A stretch of 64,000 bases of DNA, taken from positions 1 to 64,000 of the forward strand of contig NZ_BMPQ01000011.1 of assembly GCF_014647675.1 (NCBI RefSeq). The letters are read 5' to 3'. Shown here piece after piece: positions 49,878-58,386 of this stretch. The stretch is from Streptomyces flaveus (lineage in GTDB: Bacteria; Actinomycetota; Actinomycetes; Streptomycetales; Streptomycetaceae). The translations under genes and the position numbers were made by a program. The first letter of the stretch is position 1. Each line of letters opens with the position of its first letter. The notes under the pieces are model-generated. The model saw only the letters and a program-made list of their open reading frames with translations. It was not told the origin of the DNA and searched no databases.

Positions 49878-50936
49878 TTGAGACGCCGCAGACGCACCCT
49901 GATCGCCGTGCTGGCCACGCTGACCGCAGCCACCGCTCTGTCCGCCACCCCGGCTTCGTCCGCCACACCGGCGCCTGCGGGCGCCCACGGCCGGGGCCTC
50001 GAGAACTGCACCGCGACGGCCTGTCACTTCGACGTCGCGCCCGGCACGTACGACGTACACGTCCTGCTCGGCGGTGACGCCGAGGCGAGTACCGGCATCA
50101 CCGGCGAGACCCGCCGCACCCTCCTCCCCGAGACCGCCACGGCGGCGGGCGAGCGCGTGGCACGCAGCTTCACCGTGAACGTCCGCACCCCCGAGGGCGA
50201 ACCCACCGGCCCCGCCGGCACCCCCGGCCTCGACCTCGCCCTCGGCGGCTCGGCGCCCGCGCTCGCCGGCATCCGCGTCACCCCCGCGCGGCACGCGCGC
50301 CAGATCTTCGTCGTCGGCGACTCCACCTCCTGCGACCAGCCCGGCGACCCGTACTCCGGCTGGGGCCAGCAGTTGCCCCAGTACCTCCGCAAGGGGCTCT
50401 CGGTCGCCAACTACGCGGATTCCGGGGAGAGTACGGTCAGTTACCTCGACAACCCGGCACTCTTCGCGACCGTTCAGCCGCTGATCCGCAAGGGCGATTT
50501 GGTTCTCATCCAGCTTGCCCACAATGACAAGCAGACCGACGAGGCGACGTACCGTACGAACCTCGAAACGCTTGTCGCCGGCGTACGCGAACGGGGTGGC
50601 AAGCCCGTGCTTCTCACGCCCATCGTCCGTCGGTGGTTCAACGCCGACGGCACGCTCAACAACGGTACGGCGCTCCTGGTCAACGGCCTCGGCGTCGACC
50701 ACCCCGCCGTCACCCGCTCGGTGGCCGCCGCGCACGGCGTACCGCTCATCGACATGACCGCCAAGACCAAGGCCCTGGTGGAGTCGCTCGGCGTGGAGGC
50801 CTCCAAGGCGCTCTACCTCTACAACGAGAAGCGGGACAACACTCACACCTCCGCGCACGGCGCGACCGTCTACGCGGACCTCGTCCGCGATGAGCTGGTC
50901 GCCCAGCGACTGGTCCCCAGGGGCCTGGTGAGGTGA
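49878..50936 (+). CDS. Secreted rhamnogalacturonan acetylesterase-like SGNH hydrolase (CE12)
   Basis: A 352-aa exported esterase. TTG at 49878 is the likely start, preceded by GGAGGAG. The signal peptide follows RRRRRTLIAVLATLTAATALS. A beta-rich N-terminal region (about 45-140) precedes the SGNH domain with block I VVGDSTSC, block III QLAHND and block V DNTHTSAHG (catalytic Asp and His). This arrangement fits family CE12, which removes acetyl groups from pectin. It lies beside a DUF2264 gene and downstream of GH43 genes, all pointing to plant polysaccharide use. Confidence 0.87.
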   Translation: MRRRRRTLIAVLATLTAATALSATPASSATPAPAGAHGRGLENCTATACHFDVAPGTYDVHVLLGGDAEASTGITGETRRTLLPETATAAGERVARSFTVNVRTPEGEPTGPAGTPGLDLALGGSAPALAGIRVTPARHARQIFVVGDSTSCDQPGDPYSGWGQQLPQYLRKGLSVANYADSGESTVSYLDNPALFATVQPLIRKGDLVLIQLAHNDKQTDEATYRTNLETLVAGVRERGGKPVLLTPIVRRWFNADGTLNNGTALLVNGLGVDHPAVTRSVAAAHGVPLIDMTAKTKALVESLGVEASKALYLYNEKRDNTHTSAHGATVYADLVRDELVAQRLVPRGLVR

Positions 50937-50989
50937 CTCAAGACCCTGGGGCGTCCCGACCGGAACCGGGGCGTCCCAGGTACCTCAGC

Positions 50990-51166
50990 GTTCAGCTCGG
51001 TGCCCTTAACTGGGGCTGCGCCCCAGGCCCCCGCCACGGGGTGGGGTGTTGGGATCGGGTCGCGGCTGCGGGTGCGTTGGGGCTGGTCGCGCCCGCGCGG
51101 CGGAGCCGCAAATCGATACAGCCCCGCGCCCCTATTGAGGGGCCTGCGGCCCTCAATAGGGGCGCG
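50990..51166. repeat. Palindromic GC-rich intergenic repeat with 17-bp hairpin
   Basis: The non-coding 280 bp between the esterase and DUF2264 genes contains several inverted repeats. The best has perfect 17-bp arms at 51125-51141 and 51150-51166 around an 8-nt loop. The GGGGCTGCGCCCC and GCGGCGGAGCCGC pieces nearby are further small dyads. The text resembles REP-like sequences scattered in streptomycete intergenic regions, from memory. It may end the esterase transcript or stabilise RNA ends. Confidence 0.6.
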
Positions 51167-51216
51167 ATACTGCACCCGGACTTCACCAAAGCCCGCCTAG
51201 ACAGAAAGCACCACCC

Positions 51217-52959
51217 ATGATCGCAGGCGTCCCCGACGACGACCGCCCCCTCAGCCCGTACACCGGCTACACGCGCGCCCACTGGGAGGCCGCCGCCGAC
51301 TCCCTGCTCGCGGCCGTGGAGCCCTACGCCTCCGAGGACCGCGCGCTGTACCACCTGCCCGGCGAGCACACGAGTTGGTCGGGGCGCCTGTCCGACGGTC
51401 TGGAGGGATACGCCCGTACGCTCCTGCTGGCGGCCTTCCGGCGCGACGAGAAGGCCCTCGCGCGGTACGCCGACGGGCTCGCCGCCGGAACCGGCGGCGT
51501 CTGGCCGCGCATCGAGGACCGCAGTCAGCCCCTCGTCGAGGCCGCCTCGATCGCTCTCGCCCTGCGCCTGACCCGCCCGCTCCTGTGGGACCGCCTCGAC
51601 GACGGCGTACGGCAGCGGGCGGCGGCCTGGCTCGGCGACGCGCTGACCGCCGAAGCCTGGCCCTGCAACTGGGAGTTGTTCCCGGTCACCGTCGGCGGCT
51701 TCCTGGCGGAGATCGGCTACGAGGCCGAGTCGTCGCGGGCGGCGATCGACCGAGGGCTTGACCGCATCGAGCAGTGGTACGTCGGCGACGGCTGGTACAC
51801 CGACGGCGACGGCCGCAAGTTCGACTACTACAACGGCTGGGCGATGCACCTGTACCCGGTGCTGCACGCCTGGCTCGCGGACGACACGCGCCTGCTCGAT
51901 CTGTACGGCGGCCGGCTGTCGACCCATCTCGCCGACTACGCCCGCCTGTTCGGCGCCGACGGCGCCCCCATGCACCAGGGCCGCTCGCTCACCTACCGCT
52001 TCGCGACGACCGCACCGCTGTGGCTGGGCGCGCTCACCGGGTGTACGCCGCTGCCGCCGGGGGAGACGCGCCGCCTGGCCTCCGGCGCGCTGAAGTACTT
52101 CCTCGACCGGGGAGCCGTGAACGACCAGGGCCTGCTCACCCTCGGTTGGCACGGCCCCAACTCCACTGTTCTACAGGGCTATTCGGGCCCGGCGTCCCCG
52201 TACTGGGCGAGCAAGGGCTTCCTCGGCCTGCTCCTCCCCGCGGACCACGAGGTGTGGACGGCGCCCGAGGAACCGGGTCCGGTGGAACGGCAGGACGAGG
52301 TGCGGCCGGTCGGCCCGCCCAACTGGCTTCTCCAGTCGACCAGTTCGGACGGCCTGGTCCGACTCCACAACCACGGCAGTGAGGACGTCCGCTACGACCC
52401 GTACTACACGCGGCTCGCGTACTCGACGGTGACGGCGCCTTCGGAGACGTACGACAACAGCGTGATCGTCGACGAGGACGCGAGCCGAACGGGCATCGAG
52501 CCGTTGGGAGTCGGCGACGGGTGGGTGGCTTCGCGGCACGAGGCTGCGGGCTCTGCGCGGGTTACGAGTCTGGTCGTGGCGTCCGGCGCGGTGGAGGTGC
52601 GCGCGCACCTGGTGGCGGGCGCGCCTCCCGGAACCCCGGTGCGGGTCACGGGTTGGTCGACGGGGGAGGAGCGGCAGGACGGCGAGGAGGGCCTACGGGC
52701 TGAACTCGTCCCGGCCTTCGGCCTGTCGGGCACAGCCACCCTGACGGGCGTAACGACCGAAGAGCCCACGTTGTTCGTAGCCCTCGCCCGCCTCACCGCC
52801 GAACCGGACCCCCTCCCGCTCCAGGCCCTGGTGTCCGTGGAGGTGGAGGGGGCGTATGAGGTGCGCGTCCGCTGGGCCGACGGCCCCGGCACGCGTTTTC
52901 GGTTCAGCGCTCCAGACGGGCGATCCGCAGCGTCTTCGTGGTCGGTGACGCCCCTGTGA
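51217..52959 (+). CDS. DUF2264 domain protein
   Basis: A 580-aa cytosolic protein with no signal peptide. The segments TSWSGRLSDGLEGYARTLLLAAFR, PCNWELFPVTVGGFLAEIGY, DGRKFDYYNGWAMHLYPVLHAWL, and GAPMHQGRSLTYRF are typical of DUF2264, which has an (alpha/alpha)6 fold in the N-terminal 360 residues and a beta-rich C-terminal part. Relatives are encoded near pectin and glycan-degrading enzymes; an intracellular glycan hydrolase or lyase role is plausible but unproven. The gene overlaps the convergent secreted-protein gene by 56 nt. Confidence 0.85.
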   Translation: MIAGVPDDDRPLSPYTGYTRAHWEAAADSLLAAVEPYASEDRALYHLPGEHTSWSGRLSDGLEGYARTLLLAAFRRDEKALARYADGLAAGTGGVWPRIEDRSQPLVEAASIALALRLTRPLLWDRLDDGVRQRAAAWLGDALTAEAWPCNWELFPVTVGGFLAEIGYEAESSRAAIDRGLDRIEQWYVGDGWYTDGDGRKFDYYNGWAMHLYPVLHAWLADDTRLLDLYGGRLSTHLADYARLFGADGAPMHQGRSLTYRFATTAPLWLGALTGCTPLPPGETRRLASGALKYFLDRGAVNDQGLLTLGWHGPNSTVLQGYSGPASPYWASKGFLGLLLPADHEVWTAPEEPGPVERQDEVRPVGPPNWLLQSTSSDGLVRLHNHGSEDVRYDPYYTRLAYSTVTAPSETYDNSVIVDEDASRTGIEPLGVGDGWVASRHEAAGSARVTSLVVASGAVEVRAHLVAGAPPGTPVRVTGWSTGEERQDGEEGLRAELVPAFGLSGTATLTGVTTEEPTLFVALARLTAEPDPLPLQALVSVEVEGAYEVRVRWADGPGTRFRFSAPDGRSAASSWSVTPL

Positions 52960-54307
52960 GCGCCGTCGAGTAGGACGGCGTGACGGGTGCGTACGCCCAG
53001 GTGAGGGAGCCGTCCGCGAGGGTCGCGATGTCACCGGTGATACGGGCCTTGACGACCTTGTCCGGCGTCTTGAACTTGCCGTTCCAGTCGATCAGGCGCA
53101 GGTGCGTGCCGGTGAAGGTGCCCGTGCAGGTGCCGTTCGCGCACTTGGCGTTCTTCAGGGACTCCCAGGAGACGAGCAGCCGGTCTTTCCCGTACGGGGC
53201 GATGCGGACGTTGACGTGCTCGGTGCCGGGGGCGTTCGTGAGGTAAGTCGGCTTGCCCGCAGGGGAGTTGCGGTTCTTGAGGAAGGCGACGGCGACCTGG
53301 TGGGTCTTCGTCTTCGGCTTCACCGTCCAGCCGCGGCCGCTCGCGTCGTCCGGGTTCTTGGCGGCGGAGGCGGCGCCGCGGGAGGCGAAGGCGGTGGCAT
53401 AGCGGCCGGTGGACGACTTCACGAGGTCGCCGGTACGGCCCGGGAACGTGCCGCCGCAGTAGCCCGCCCAGCACTGCTCGCGCTGCACGACCGGCGCGTT
53501 GTCGGGAGCCCCGATGCCGGTCGACACGAACAGGCCCGAACGCCAGTCGTCGAAGCAGAGGGAGGTGAAGGCTCCGGTGGGCTCGGCGTGCAGCGCGATC
53601 CCCTCGTTGTGGCTGCAGCCCCAGCCCCAACCGCCGTTGAGTTTCGCGCCCTTGGCGCTGACGTACGCCAGCTTGTCCCCGAAGTGGCCGTCGGCGAAGC
53701 CGCCCGCGCCGTGGACGACGAAGTACGCGCCGTACTTCTTCCCGTTCCAGGCGAGCTGCCCGTCGAGCAGCGGGGCCGTGTCGTTCGAGGCGGTGCCCGT
53801 GAGCTTCGTACGGAACGCCTGCTTGCCGTTCTTGTAGCGGACGAGCGCGGCGGCCGTCTCCTTCCACTTGTTGCTGTCGGCGACGCGGGTCACCAGCGCG
53901 AACCCGTCGTTGTGCGCGACCAGCCCGCCGACCTCCTTGGCGCCCTTGACGACCGTGTCGGAGCCGGAGCGCTTCCCGGCCTTCGTGAGCGGCGTGACGT
54001 GAATCCCGTCGGACGCGGGCCAGGCCACCCGGAGGGTGCCATTCGGAGCCACGGCGGTCGCTGTGCGCGTCCACTCGCGGGTGTTGTTGTAACCCGCCGA
54101 CAGATAGGGGAACTTGGCCGCGAGGTTCACCGTGGTGTTCGTGACGGCGAGGTCGTCGGCGGCCTTCGCGGCGGGCGTCGCCGTGGCGGTCGCGTACCAC
54201 GCACCGGTCAGCAGGACGCCCGCCGCGAGCGAGCCCACCACGGGCTTGCGGGCGATTCGGCGACGGCGGTGTCTTGTTGTGGGCGTTACGGATGTTGCGC
54301 GTGTCAT
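52904..54307 (-). CDS. Secreted protein of unknown function (467 aa)
   Basis: The ATG at 54307 begins MTRATSVTPTTRHRRRRIARKPVVGSLAAGVLLTGAWYATATATP, a basic region plus hydrophobic signal with cleavage near AKA-AD. The mature part has repeated beta-propeller-like stretches (RTATAVAPNGTLRVAWPASDGIHVTPL; HNDGFALVTRVADSNKWKET; TLADGSLTWAYAPVTPSYS) and conserved Cys pairs around GWGWGCSHNEG and REQCWAGYCGG. I do not recognise the family, but the repeating strands suggest a propeller. The longer open frame to 54883 crosses the Nudix gene and is rejected. Confidence 0.75.
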   Translation of the reverse strand: MTRATSVTPTTRHRRRRIARKPVVGSLAAGVLLTGAWYATATATPAAKAADDLAVTNTTVNLAAKFPYLSAGYNNTREWTRTATAVAPNGTLRVAWPASDGIHVTPLTKAGKRSGSDTVVKGAKEVGGLVAHNDGFALVTRVADSNKWKETAAALVRYKNGKQAFRTKLTGTASNDTAPLLDGQLAWNGKKYGAYFVVHGAGGFADGHFGDKLAYVSAKGAKLNGGWGWGCSHNEGIALHAEPTGAFTSLCFDDWRSGLFVSTGIGAPDNAPVVQREQCWAGYCGGTFPGRTGDLVKSSTGRYATAFASRGAASAAKNPDDASGRGWTVKPKTKTHQVAVAFLKNRNSPAGKPTYLTNAPGTEHVNVRIAPYGKDRLLVSWESLKNAKCANGTCTGTFTGTHLRLIDWNGKFKTPDKVVKARITGDIATLADGSLTWAYAPVTPSYSTALTGASPTTKTLRIARLER

Positions 54308-54488
54308 GCCTCCGAGTCGCCGCCGGCGGGGTGGAGGTTGCCGTGCAATTGAGCACGCCCAGCGGCAACGCCTCCTATACCACGAGTGGAGGCGCTGAGC
54401 CCGCACTGGGGGGCGTAAGCCTGGTACGGTTGAGACTTTCGCGGGTACTGAACCCTTTGGACTCCGACCGGCAAGGGACCGAGGAACC

Positions 54489-54911
54489 ATGGACATGGAC
54501 ATCCCCGGCGACAAGCGACTGGCCGCCGCCGTAGTGATGCGCAAAGGGCGTGTGCTGCTGGTGCGGCGTAGTGAGACCGAGCGGTTTCTGCCCTGTGTGT
54601 GGGGGGTGCCCTGCGGGAAGCTCGAACCGGGGGAGAGCCCCCAGGACGGCGTTCTGCGGGAGTTGAAGGAAGAGACCGGGCTTCTCGGCGAGGTCGTCCG
54701 GAAGGTCGGCGAATCGTCGTTCGTGAGTGAGTATCGCGGGCGCGAGGTCAAGAACTGGCAGGACAACTTCCTGGTCAGGCCCCTCTCCCGGCACATCACG
54801 CTGCCCGAGCCCGACCAGGCGTACGCCTGGCTGAGCCCGGCCGAGCTGAGCAGCGTCGACATCGACGAGTACAACCTGGACATCGTGCGGCAGGCTCTCC
54901 ACCGCGTGTGA
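54489..54911 (+). CDS. Nudix hydrolase
   Basis: A 140-aa cytosolic hydrolase of nucleoside-diphosphate-linked compounds. The Nudix box GKLEPGESPQDGVLRELKEETGLLG (about residues 43-67) has all metal-binding Glu residues. The start at 54489 follows GAGGAA; ATG at 54495 is also possible. The W/P-rich segment RFLPCVWGVPCGKLEPGES fits MutT-like proteins. The substrate is unknown. Confidence 0.9.
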   Translation: MDMDIPGDKRLAAAVVMRKGRVLLVRRSETERFLPCVWGVPCGKLEPGESPQDGVLRELKEETGLLGEVVRKVGESSFVSEYRGREVKNWQDNFLVRPLSRHITLPEPDQAYAWLSPAELSSVDIDEYNLDIVRQALHRV

Positions 54912-55124
54912 CCCGCCCGCGCCTCACGAACTGCGCATGACCTGGGCCATAGACGACGGGCGGCACCACCGCGGAGATCGGTGGCGCCGCCGTGTACCGC
55001 CCGGACGCGCTGCGCCCGTTACGCCATCGCTTTCCGGTCCGCCGGTTGATACCGACGGCCTGGGCAGTCCCGGTGCGGGCCGCCCTTGAGCCCCTCGCGG
55101 AGCCCTGCGCCCGGGGTCACCGGC

Positions 55125-57470
55125 TCAGCTGCGGCAGCGATTGATCGCCGAGCAGCCCCGGTTGTAGGTGTTCGCCGGGACGGGGTCGTCCGCCGCTTCC
55201 TTGAGCAGGGACGCGTACGCTTGATGTCCCTTGGCGTTGGGGTGGTACGAGTCTTCGGTGTGGAGCAGGCCAATGGTGCCCGGGTCGGTTATGAAGGGGT
55301 CCGCTGAGCAGACGCCGTGTCCGTCGAAGGCCGGCTGGGGATCCACGAACTGGACTCGTCGCCCAGCCTGCTTCACCGCGTTCTGGACCACCTGGCTGAG
55401 AGTCTCGGCGGAATGGTTCATGCGCTTGCGCACGTTCGGGAAGGGGTTGATGCGGTTCTGCGTGAGCGTGCACGAGCCTTGCTCATCGAACAGCTTGGGG
55501 TATCCGAGGACGATGAGACGGGCATTCGGTGCGGCGGCCAGGACCTTTTGGTAGGTCTCCGTCAGCCGCCCCTCCAGGTTCATCATGAGCGTCTCGGATA
55601 TGTTCAGCGCGTCCGAGCAGGCTTTCTCCGAGAACAACCCCACGGGCTTGGCGCACTCCCTCATCGCGTCGGCGAACCTGATGTCGTTGCCGCCGATGGT
55701 GAGCGTCACCAGCTCCGTCTCCGGGCTCAGCGCGTCCAGCTGCCCGTTCACGACGTTCTGTGTGATCGCCCCGGCGCACGCGGCGAAGGTGAAGTTGCCG
55801 ACGGTGACATTTCCGTAGAGTGTGTCCAGCTTGGCGGTCAGGGGGCCGTAGGCCTGCTCACTGCGCTGGCAGTTGTTGTTGTGGTTGACCGAGGCGGGCG
55901 GGTTGTTCACTTCCAGGCCGCCGACCGGCGTGATCGTTTTGTCGTTGGGCAGGTACGGCCCGGCGCCGGTGCCGGCCGAGAAGGAGTCGCCGAGGGCGAC
56001 GTAATCCAGTCGGTTGTCCAGCATGCCGGCGACGTCCCGGGGCTGGCGCTCCGGCGGTCGGCCGGGCTCGAGGTCCCGGGGCTGGCGCTCCGGCGGTCGG
56101 CCGTTGCCGCCCTGTGACCCGTCATCGGCAAGCTTCAGCTGGTACGGGCTGCCTTCCGGAACGATGGGGTCGATCGGCTGGACATTGGTGCTGTTCGGTA
56201 CCGGCGGGTTCTGCTTCTCCCCGCAGTTGCCATCTTTGTCTGCCCGGCCCCCCTGGACGATTCCGATGGCAATGACCGAATCGCCGCTTTCCGTGAAGAC
56301 CGGGCCGCCGCTGTCGCCGCCCTGAGCGCAGAGGTTTGTCCTGATCAGCCCATTGATGGATGCGATAGTGCCGTCGGCCATCCGGGATCTGCTGCTTGCG
56401 CTGAGCTCCGTGATCTCTCCGCACGTGTAGTCGGTTGTCATTCCGAGCTTGCAGACGGCGGTGCCCACGATCGGATTACGGTCCACCCCGGTGACCGGGT
56501 CCTCGATGAATGCGAGTTCTGGCTGGCTGGAGAACTGGGCATTCAGCCTGACCATGCCGAAGTCGCCCTCCGGCCCGAGGTGGACGTTGAACGCGGTACC
56601 GGCGTCCTGGCCGTTGATCTGAATACCCTTGTTGTTCTGGAGGCAGTGGCCGGCGGACATGAAGCCGTCGGCGTGTGCTGATCCTCCCTCGGCTCCTGGG
56701 TCGAGAGCGGAGATGTCGATTCCCCACCCGACCGTACAACTTCCCCCCGAAGCAGTGGTGAAGCCGCTTCCGGGATTGGCGTCTGCGGTGGTGCGGAGCG
56801 TGCCCGCGCCCTTGGTGACCGTCACCAGATCGCCGTACTGCTTGGCCTTGGCCCGCAGCGAGGCAAGGTCCTTCGCGGAGAAGCCGGAGGAGTAGGTGAC
56901 GTTGACGGTGCCGCTCTTCGGATCGATACCGACACTCAGGCCATCGCTGTTCTTCACCGACGCCAGCAGCTGCTCCTTGATGCCCGTCAGCTCTTTCCAG
57001 CCGGCAGCCACCTTGTGTGGCGTCACTCCGGCAGCGCGTGCCAGCGCAGCGCCCCTTTCGGTCACCACGTTCGCCACCAGCCGGCCGGCGCGGTTGATGT
57101 ACAGCGACTGGAAGTCACCCGGCGCCTCGGCCCGCAGCTTGCGGGCGACCTGCCGGGACCGTTCCTGGTTCTTCAGCCGCGTCTCTGCGGCACTGCGCGT
57201 CATGCCGGAGCGAACCAGGTAGTCGACCGCCGCCTGGTGGGCGCGCTTGAGGTCGATCTCCGGACGATTCGACCGCATCCCACGGCTGGGGGCATCGTCC
57301 TGGGAGGCGTCGGCCTTCTGCAACTGCGGGAGCACCAGGGCGCCGCCGCCCAGCAGCGTGGCCCCGGCGAGGAAGGTCGCCAGGAACTTCCCGCTGAGCC
57401 ATCGGGAACGGCGTCTGCGCGCACGGGCGCCGGGCGTCGGCCCGGCGCCCGTTATCGGGGTCTTTTCCAT
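55125..57470 (-). CDS. Exported trypsin-like protease fused to an SGNH esterase
   Basis: A 781-aa exported two-domain protein. A basic N-terminus and hydrophobic segment (SGKFLATFLAGATLLGGGALVLP, about 26-48) direct export. Residues about 70-225 look like a streptogrisin-type propeptide; the S1 protease has His275 (SAGHC), Asp303 (GDFGM) and Ser387 (GGDSGGP). A short linker holds a 14-residue tandem repeat of the GRPPERQPRD type (about 457-480). The SGNH domain starts at LDYVALGDSFSAG (Ser496), has TIGGNDIRF, and ends with DSYHPNAKGH. All catalytic residues are intact in both domains. The esterase part resembles streptomycete SGNH lipases. The fusion may be cleaved in the linker. Confidence 0.85.
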   Translation of the reverse strand: MEKTPITGAGPTPGARARRRRSRWLSGKFLATFLAGATLLGGGALVLPQLQKADASQDDAPSRGMRSNRPEIDLKRAHQAAVDYLVRSGMTRSAAETRLKNQERSRQVARKLRAEAPGDFQSLYINRAGRLVANVVTERGAALARAAGVTPHKVAAGWKELTGIKEQLLASVKNSDGLSVGIDPKSGTVNVTYSSGFSAKDLASLRAKAKQYGDLVTVTKGAGTLRTTADANPGSGFTTASGGSCTVGWGIDISALDPGAEGGSAHADGFMSAGHCLQNNKGIQINGQDAGTAFNVHLGPEGDFGMVRLNAQFSSQPELAFIEDPVTGVDRNPIVGTAVCKLGMTTDYTCGEITELSASSRSRMADGTIASINGLIRTNLCAQGGDSGGPVFTESGDSVIAIGIVQGGRADKDGNCGEKQNPPVPNSTNVQPIDPIVPEGSPYQLKLADDGSQGGNGRPPERQPRDLEPGRPPERQPRDVAGMLDNRLDYVALGDSFSAGTGAGPYLPNDKTITPVGGLEVNNPPASVNHNNNCQRSEQAYGPLTAKLDTLYGNVTVGNFTFAACAGAITQNVVNGQLDALSPETELVTLTIGGNDIRFADAMRECAKPVGLFSEKACSDALNISETLMMNLEGRLTETYQKVLAAAPNARLIVLGYPKLFDEQGSCTLTQNRINPFPNVRKRMNHSAETLSQVVQNAVKQAGRRVQFVDPQPAFDGHGVCSADPFITDPGTIGLLHTEDSYHPNAKGHQAYASLLKEAADDPVPANTYNRGCSAINRCRS

Positions 57471-58386
57471 TCGTCCACTTTCTTTGCGCCTTCGAAGCTG
57501 CCCCCGGAAGAACCGGCCTTCGCCAGGCCCGCCGGGCTTCGGCCCGGAGGCCGATACCGGCCGCCTCGGGGCGGTCCGAAGCGATGAAGCGACATCTCGT
57601 CGCGTCCATTACGGGGGACCCTGGGGCCTCAGGCGGCCTCAGAGTTCGCGCAGGTTATCAGCTGCCACTGATGTCACATACCCCTGTCATCGGGCAATGA
57701 TTAAGCCCTTTCAACCTCCCCAAGAAAGCTGGGCAGTTGCGCCGACAGGCGAGAAAAATCCCTGGTAGATGGGCTTTCGGCCAAGAAGGACCCGCACCCA
57801 CCAGACGCTTCGCATACCCGTCCCCCCGCCCAGGCTGGACGCGCCCAACTCCCCCTCCCCTTCGCAGTCCGCCTGCGGGAGCACCGCCGCCGCCTCGGCA
57901 CCCGAGACCACGCCCGAGCGCGGAACGACAGGCCCCGCCCACCTACGCAACGTTCATCGGCGCGCCCGACTCCGGCCGGCTTTGACACACCACACCTTCA
58001 CAGTTACGCGCGTTGCGTTCACAAATTCCTGCGAAGACACCGCGCGCCAGGTGCGGGTTCACCCGCACTTCAAGGCAGGCGCGTTCTCCAGGGTTGGGCC
58101 ATCCGCCCTCGCCGAACGGGGACGAAGGCACGTACGGACGTGAAGTTTGGTTGCGTTCGGTGATGTTCTCGGGGCGTTTGGCCGTCTTTCCCACGTCGTA
58201 ACGGGTGGCCGGGTGGCGATTCTTCGAGCCAAGTGGCCTTACCAGGCCGGGAGTTGATGGTTTCGGCGCACGGGCCGGGCAGTGCAGAGGCTGTCGCACG
58301 GCTTCTGGCCCCTCCTGCAGGTGCTCCGAAACCGCCGTCACGGGGCCACGTGACCCGTCACCCCGCAGCCGGCGTGTCCCCGCCTC
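57471..58386. other. 916-bp intergenic gap
   Basis: No frame has a convincing start and family resemblance. The left part should hold the promoter of the protease-esterase gene. A small dyad GTGCGGG-TTCA-CCCGCAC lies at 58052-58069. I see no tRNA or riboswitch. The base composition between 57640 and 57760 is locally A/T-richer, as in promoter regions. Confidence 0.5.

Noticed and set aside
54308..54883. N-terminal extension of the secreted-protein gene to 54883
   Set aside because: It crosses the Nudix gene on the other strand and would bury the signal peptide.
57640..57770. Riboswitch in the leader of the protease-esterase gene
   Set aside because: No conserved riboswitch core could be recognised; the region only looks promoter-like.
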